Of a DNA stretch of 7,169 nucleotides, positions 5,310 through 7,169 are shown in pieces (positions within the stretch are counted from its first letter, which is position 1; each line of letters begins with the position of its first letter). This stretch comes from Oscillospiraceae bacterium (GTDB lineage Bacteria; Bacillota; Clostridia; Oscillospirales; Ruminococcaceae), in NCBI GenBank assembly GCA_029098085.1, contig JAQXNQ010000230.1, forward strand, positions 1 to 7,169, read 5' to 3'. The translations under genes were made by a program, and so were the position numbers. The notes beneath the pieces were generated by a model. It did not search any database. It was not told the origin of the DNA and worked only from the letters and a program-made list of their open reading frames with translations.

Positions 5310-5325
5310 GGTGCCGCAGGCACCA
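5309..5325 (-). other. Hairpin abutting the TIM-barrel stop codon
   Basis: TGGTGCC (5309-5315) pairs with GGCACCA (5319-5325) around a 3-nt loop, directly after the TGA at 5328-5326 on the minus strand. The sequence following on that strand is AGTGAATAGTG with no U-run, so an intrinsic terminator is doubtful. It is the only candidate 3'-end structure for this gene in the gap, and could protect the transcript end. Confidence 0.45.
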
Positions 5326-6186
5326 TCAATATTTGCTTCCGTTCTCCGCGAACTCATCCGAAAACAGCTCCTTCGTGATGACCCGGATGTAGTCCAGCTT
5401 GGCTCTCCGCACCGGCAGGGAGGCGCGGCGCTCACCGGGAATTTCGTAGTTGAACAGCCGGCTGTAGCCCACTTCCCGCAGGCCCTGCATCACATCCTGC
5501 CAGTTGACGGTGCCGCCGCCGAAGGGCATCAGATGCTGATCCCGGGAGGTGTCGTTGTCGGCGATATGCAGGGCGATCAACCGCTTGCCCGCCCGGCGGA
5601 TGAACTCCTTCTGGCTGTAGTCGGCCTGTCCGGCGGCGCAGGCCAGATGGAAGTGGCCGGTGTCCAGGCAGATGCCCAGATGCTCGTCTCCCACCGCGTC
5701 GATGAGCCGGTTCAGGGCTTCGGCATTGGGGGTGGTGCCCACGTTCTCCAGAGCGATGGACAGTTCGGTGCCCTTCAGATGATCGGTCAGGGGCACCAGT
5801 GCCTTGACCCAACGGTCAAACCGCTGCTCCGGGGTCAGCTCCCGTCCGCCGGACGCATGCAGCACCGCCGATCTGATGCCCAGCGCATTGTACAGGTCCA
5901 GCCAGTCGGTCAGAATCTCCACCGCATCATCGGCGCAGAGGTCCACCGCCAGATACAGATGTCCCTGGGGGAAGGAAACGCCCCGGGCGTCGGCGTAGGC
6001 CTTCAGCTCCGCGCCCGCCTCTGCCGGGGTCAGGCCCCGCTCTTTGGCCCGCTGCAGCATGACAAAGCCGTGCTCGTCGGAAAACTCCGCAGCCGTATAC
6101 CCCGCCGCGGCGAACTCGTCCACCATTTCCTCGGGGGAGAGATCCACAAAATAGCTGGTCCACACCGAAACCGCAAGATCCATCAT
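5326..6186 (-). CDS. Sugar phosphate isomerase/epimerase-like TIM-barrel protein (xylose isomerase-like/AP endonuclease 2 fold)
   Basis: The 286-aa cytoplasmic protein has the usual length for this metal-dependent family. The barrel shows AEF (33-35) after strand 2 and SFPQGHLY (71-78) with H76. LSIALENVG (142-150) carries E147, LGICLDTGHFHLA (170-182) carries D175 with H178/H180, LIALHIADND (203-212) carries H207, and FNYEIPGERR (245-254) carries E248. E147-D175-H207-E248 fits the expected metal-binding quartet, and HIADND with HLMPFGGGTVNW (218-229) resembles the HxxDN...H.P.G.G.xxW signature of sugar isomerases and epimerases. Substrates in the family range from ketoses and inosose to 3-keto sugars, so the reaction is not assigned. 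The start is ATG 6186-6184 (MMDLAVSV), 6 nt after AGGAGGT; an in-frame extension of 75 codons lacks homology-like sequence and runs through the promoter. The gene is transcribed toward the sulfatase gene. Confidence 0.93.
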   Translation of the reverse strand: MMDLAVSVWTSYFVDLSPEEMVDEFAAAGYTAAEFSDEHGFVMLQRAKERGLTPAEAGAELKAYADARGVSFPQGHLYLAVDLCADDAVEILTDWLDLYNALGIRSAVLHASGGRELTPEQRFDRWVKALVPLTDHLKGTELSIALENVGTTPNAEALNRLIDAVGDEHLGICLDTGHFHLACAAGQADYSQKEFIRRAGKRLIALHIADNDTSRDQHLMPFGGGTVNWQDVMQGLREVGYSRLFNYEIPGERRASLPVRRAKLDYIRVITKELFSDEFAENGSKY

Positions 6187-6192
6187 AATAAT

Positions 6193-6199
6193 ACCTCCT
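6193..6199 (-). promoter_or_regulatory. Ribosome binding site that fixes the TIM-barrel start
   Basis: AGGAGGT on the minus strand lies 6 nt before ATG 6186. The second ATG (6183) is 9 nt away and is also possible, changing the protein by one residue. This rules out the longer open frame reaching back to 6411. Confidence 0.9.
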
Positions 6200-6210
6200 G
6201 AAACTCCAAC

Positions 6211-6237
6211 CCGGCGCACCGGGCGGGAACGCCCGCC
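6211..6237 (-). other. Two small GC hairpins in the TIM-barrel leader
   Basis: CCGG-CGCA-CCGG (6211-6222) and GGCGGG-AACG-CCCGCC (6222-6237) share one base and lie between the predicted transcription start and the ribosome binding site. They could affect mRNA stability or translation. No known riboswitch architecture is recognised. Confidence 0.4.
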
Positions 6238-6271
6238 GTCCCCTGCCTTCCCCGCAGCGCCGTTTGGCTTC

Positions 6272-6300
6272 ATTATAGCAGAAAAGTCCTTCCGGTGCAA
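6272..6300 (-). promoter_or_regulatory. Strong sigma-A promoter for the TIM-barrel gene
   Basis: On the minus strand TTGCAC (6300-6295) and TATAAT (6277-6272) are separated by exactly 17 nt, with TGC directly before the -10 (extended -10). The predicted start is near 6265, giving a leader of about 80 nt. The promoter lies downstream of the AraC-family gene, so the enzyme can be transcribed separately from the regulator. Confidence 0.85.
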
Positions 6301-6316
6301 GAAAGAAGTACCGTTT

Positions 6317-6334
6317 CGGACAAATTTTGTTCCG
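6317..6334. promoter_or_regulatory. Candidate operator upstream of the TIM-barrel promoter
   Basis: CGGACAAATTTTGTTCCG is a near-palindrome: CGGA pairs with TCCG and CAAA with TTTG if one T is bulged. It ends 17 nt upstream of the -35 box, where an activator would sit. The AraC-family regulator next to it is the obvious candidate, although that family more often binds direct repeats. Confidence 0.35.
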
Positions 6335-6362
6335 GTGGAGCCGCTTCCCGCCGGCCGACTCC

Positions 6363-7169
6363 TCAGACGCCGTCCGTCCGGTTCACCTCCGGCTGCTCCA
6401 GATGTCCGCACCGCCTGTACTCCGACGGGGAGAACCCCGTCTCCTTCCGGAACACCCGGGCGAAGTACCCCGGCGACGAAAAGCCCAGGCTCTCCGCAAT
6501 GGCGGTCACCGTCTCCGGCGTATAGGCCAGCCGGTACTGGGCCCGGCGGATCTTTTCCTGCAGCATGAACTGCAGCGGCGGCAGGCCGAAGGCCTCATGG
6601 AAGGTGCGGATAAAGTGGTATTTGCTCAGGGACATGCCGGCGGCCAGCTCCTCCACCGTCAGCTCCCGGTGCAGATTGTGCGCAATCAGATGCCAGGCCT
6701 CCTGCTTGAACTCCTGCCGCCGGGGACTTTCCCGGACGCCGCCGGACAGCCCCTCCTCCAGGAACAGCATCAGCAGCGCATAACCCTGTGCCGATTGGAC
6801 GAAGATGCTGGGATCCGGCCGGTCGGACAGCTCAAACAGCCGCTCCAGCGCCGGAAGCACCTCCGGCGACCGGATTTTCCGGGGCAGGGCGGCGTGCTGC
6901 GCCAGCTTCTGCAGCAGCAGCGTCACCGGTGCGCCGTTCAGATGGGCCCAGGCGATCCGGGAGGGGGCGGTGTCAAAATAATACAGATGAGGCTTGTGCA
7001 GATCCATCAGGATGGACTCACCGGGCAGTACCGCAATTTTTTCTCCGTTCTGGCAGCAGATCAGCCGCCCCGCCATCGTGTGCATCACCACATAGTTGTC
7101 GAAGCTCTGCCGGTCGATCCGGAAGTCCGGATGAAAGGTGTAGCCCATGCCGTCGCTGTAGCAGAGCAT
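6363..7169 (-). CDS. AraC-family transcriptional regulator (start at window edge)
   Basis: At least 268 aa are present. Residues 1-90 look like a cupin-type ligand-sensing domain, with LPGESILMDLHKPHLYYF (48-65) resembling the conserved sugar-sensing barrel of AraC proteins. The C-terminal DNA-binding domain has two helix-turn-helix motifs: TVEELAAGMSLSKYHFIRTF (171-190), and TVTAIAESLGFSSPGYFARVF (within 220-240) followed by RKETGFSPSEYRR, the family signature. An ATG lies exactly at 7169, so the protein may start there or extend beyond the window; an alternative Met at residue 8 has no ribosome binding site. No clear terminator follows the stop codon in the 176-nt gap before the TIM-barrel start. 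It probably senses a sugar-type ligand and controls the adjacent genes. Confidence 0.92.
   Translation of the reverse strand: MLCYSDGMGYTFHPDFRIDRQSFDNYVVMHTMAGRLICCQNGEKIAVLPGESILMDLHKPHLYYFDTAPSRIAWAHLNGAPVTLLLQKLAQHAALPRKIRSPEVLPALERLFELSDRPDPSIFVQSAQGYALLMLFLEEGLSGGVRESPRRQEFKQEAWHLIAHNLHRELTVEELAAGMSLSKYHFIRTFHEAFGLPPLQFMLQEKIRRAQYRLAYTPETVTAIAESLGFSSPGYFARVFRKETGFSPSEYRRCGHLEQPEVNRTDGV

Noticed and set aside
5311..6201. 296-codon open frame on the plus strand
   Set aside because: It is the shadow of the TIM-barrel gene, which has the metal-site motifs, ribosome binding site and promoter on the minus strand.

Overview
The window looks like part of a GC-rich, low-motility-of-evidence Firmicutes chromosome, most likely an anaerobic gut Clostridia of the Oscillospiraceae/Ruminococcaceae type. 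The grounds are GC-rich third codon positions, strong AGGAGG-type ribosome binding sites, sigma-A promoters with TGn extended -10 elements, short U-tailed intrinsic terminators, and a catabolic gene set typical of such genomes. No marker gene is present, so the assignment is an inference.

Layout. Positions 2-103 hold the last 33 codons of a short-chain dehydrogenase/reductase (SDR), followed by a 15-bp perfect inverted repeat around its stop codon and a probable terminator. Positions 104-1349 contain no convincing gene but many repeats. A block of about 150-160 nt is present twice (175-335 and 406-555) and its right half a third time (710-782). The left half of the block carries an 8-bp hairpin with an invariant GAG loop, and its stem differs between the copies by three fully compensatory base-pair changes. 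Several further hairpins lie at 1081-1164. Next come a 654-aa FAD-dependent oxidoreductase of the fumarate-reductase flavoprotein fold (1350-3314, +) with its own terminator, and a 483-aa cytoplasmic sulfatase-family hydrolase (3490-4941, +) with its own promoter and terminator. The convergent gap 4942-5325 holds two oppositely oriented arrays of a 7-bp repeat bounding a repeat-rich spacer. On the minus strand lie a 286-aa xylose-isomerase-like TIM-barrel protein (6186-5326) with an excellent promoter, and upstream of it an AraC-family regulator (7169-6363, whose start touches the window edge).

How the genes may work together. An SDR, an FAD oxidoreductase, a sulfatase-like hydrolase, a sugar isomerase/epimerase-like protein and an AraC regulator form a plausible accessory locus for a modified (for example sulfated) sugar or related compound. 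The two plus-strand enzymes are separate transcription units, the TIM-barrel gene has a separate promoter, and no transporter or glycosidase is visible, so the shared pathway is inferred only from proximity. The observations most worth checking are the covarying hairpin repeats, the flavoprotein's apparent lack of the fumarate-reductase capping arginine, and the heptamer-bounded element.
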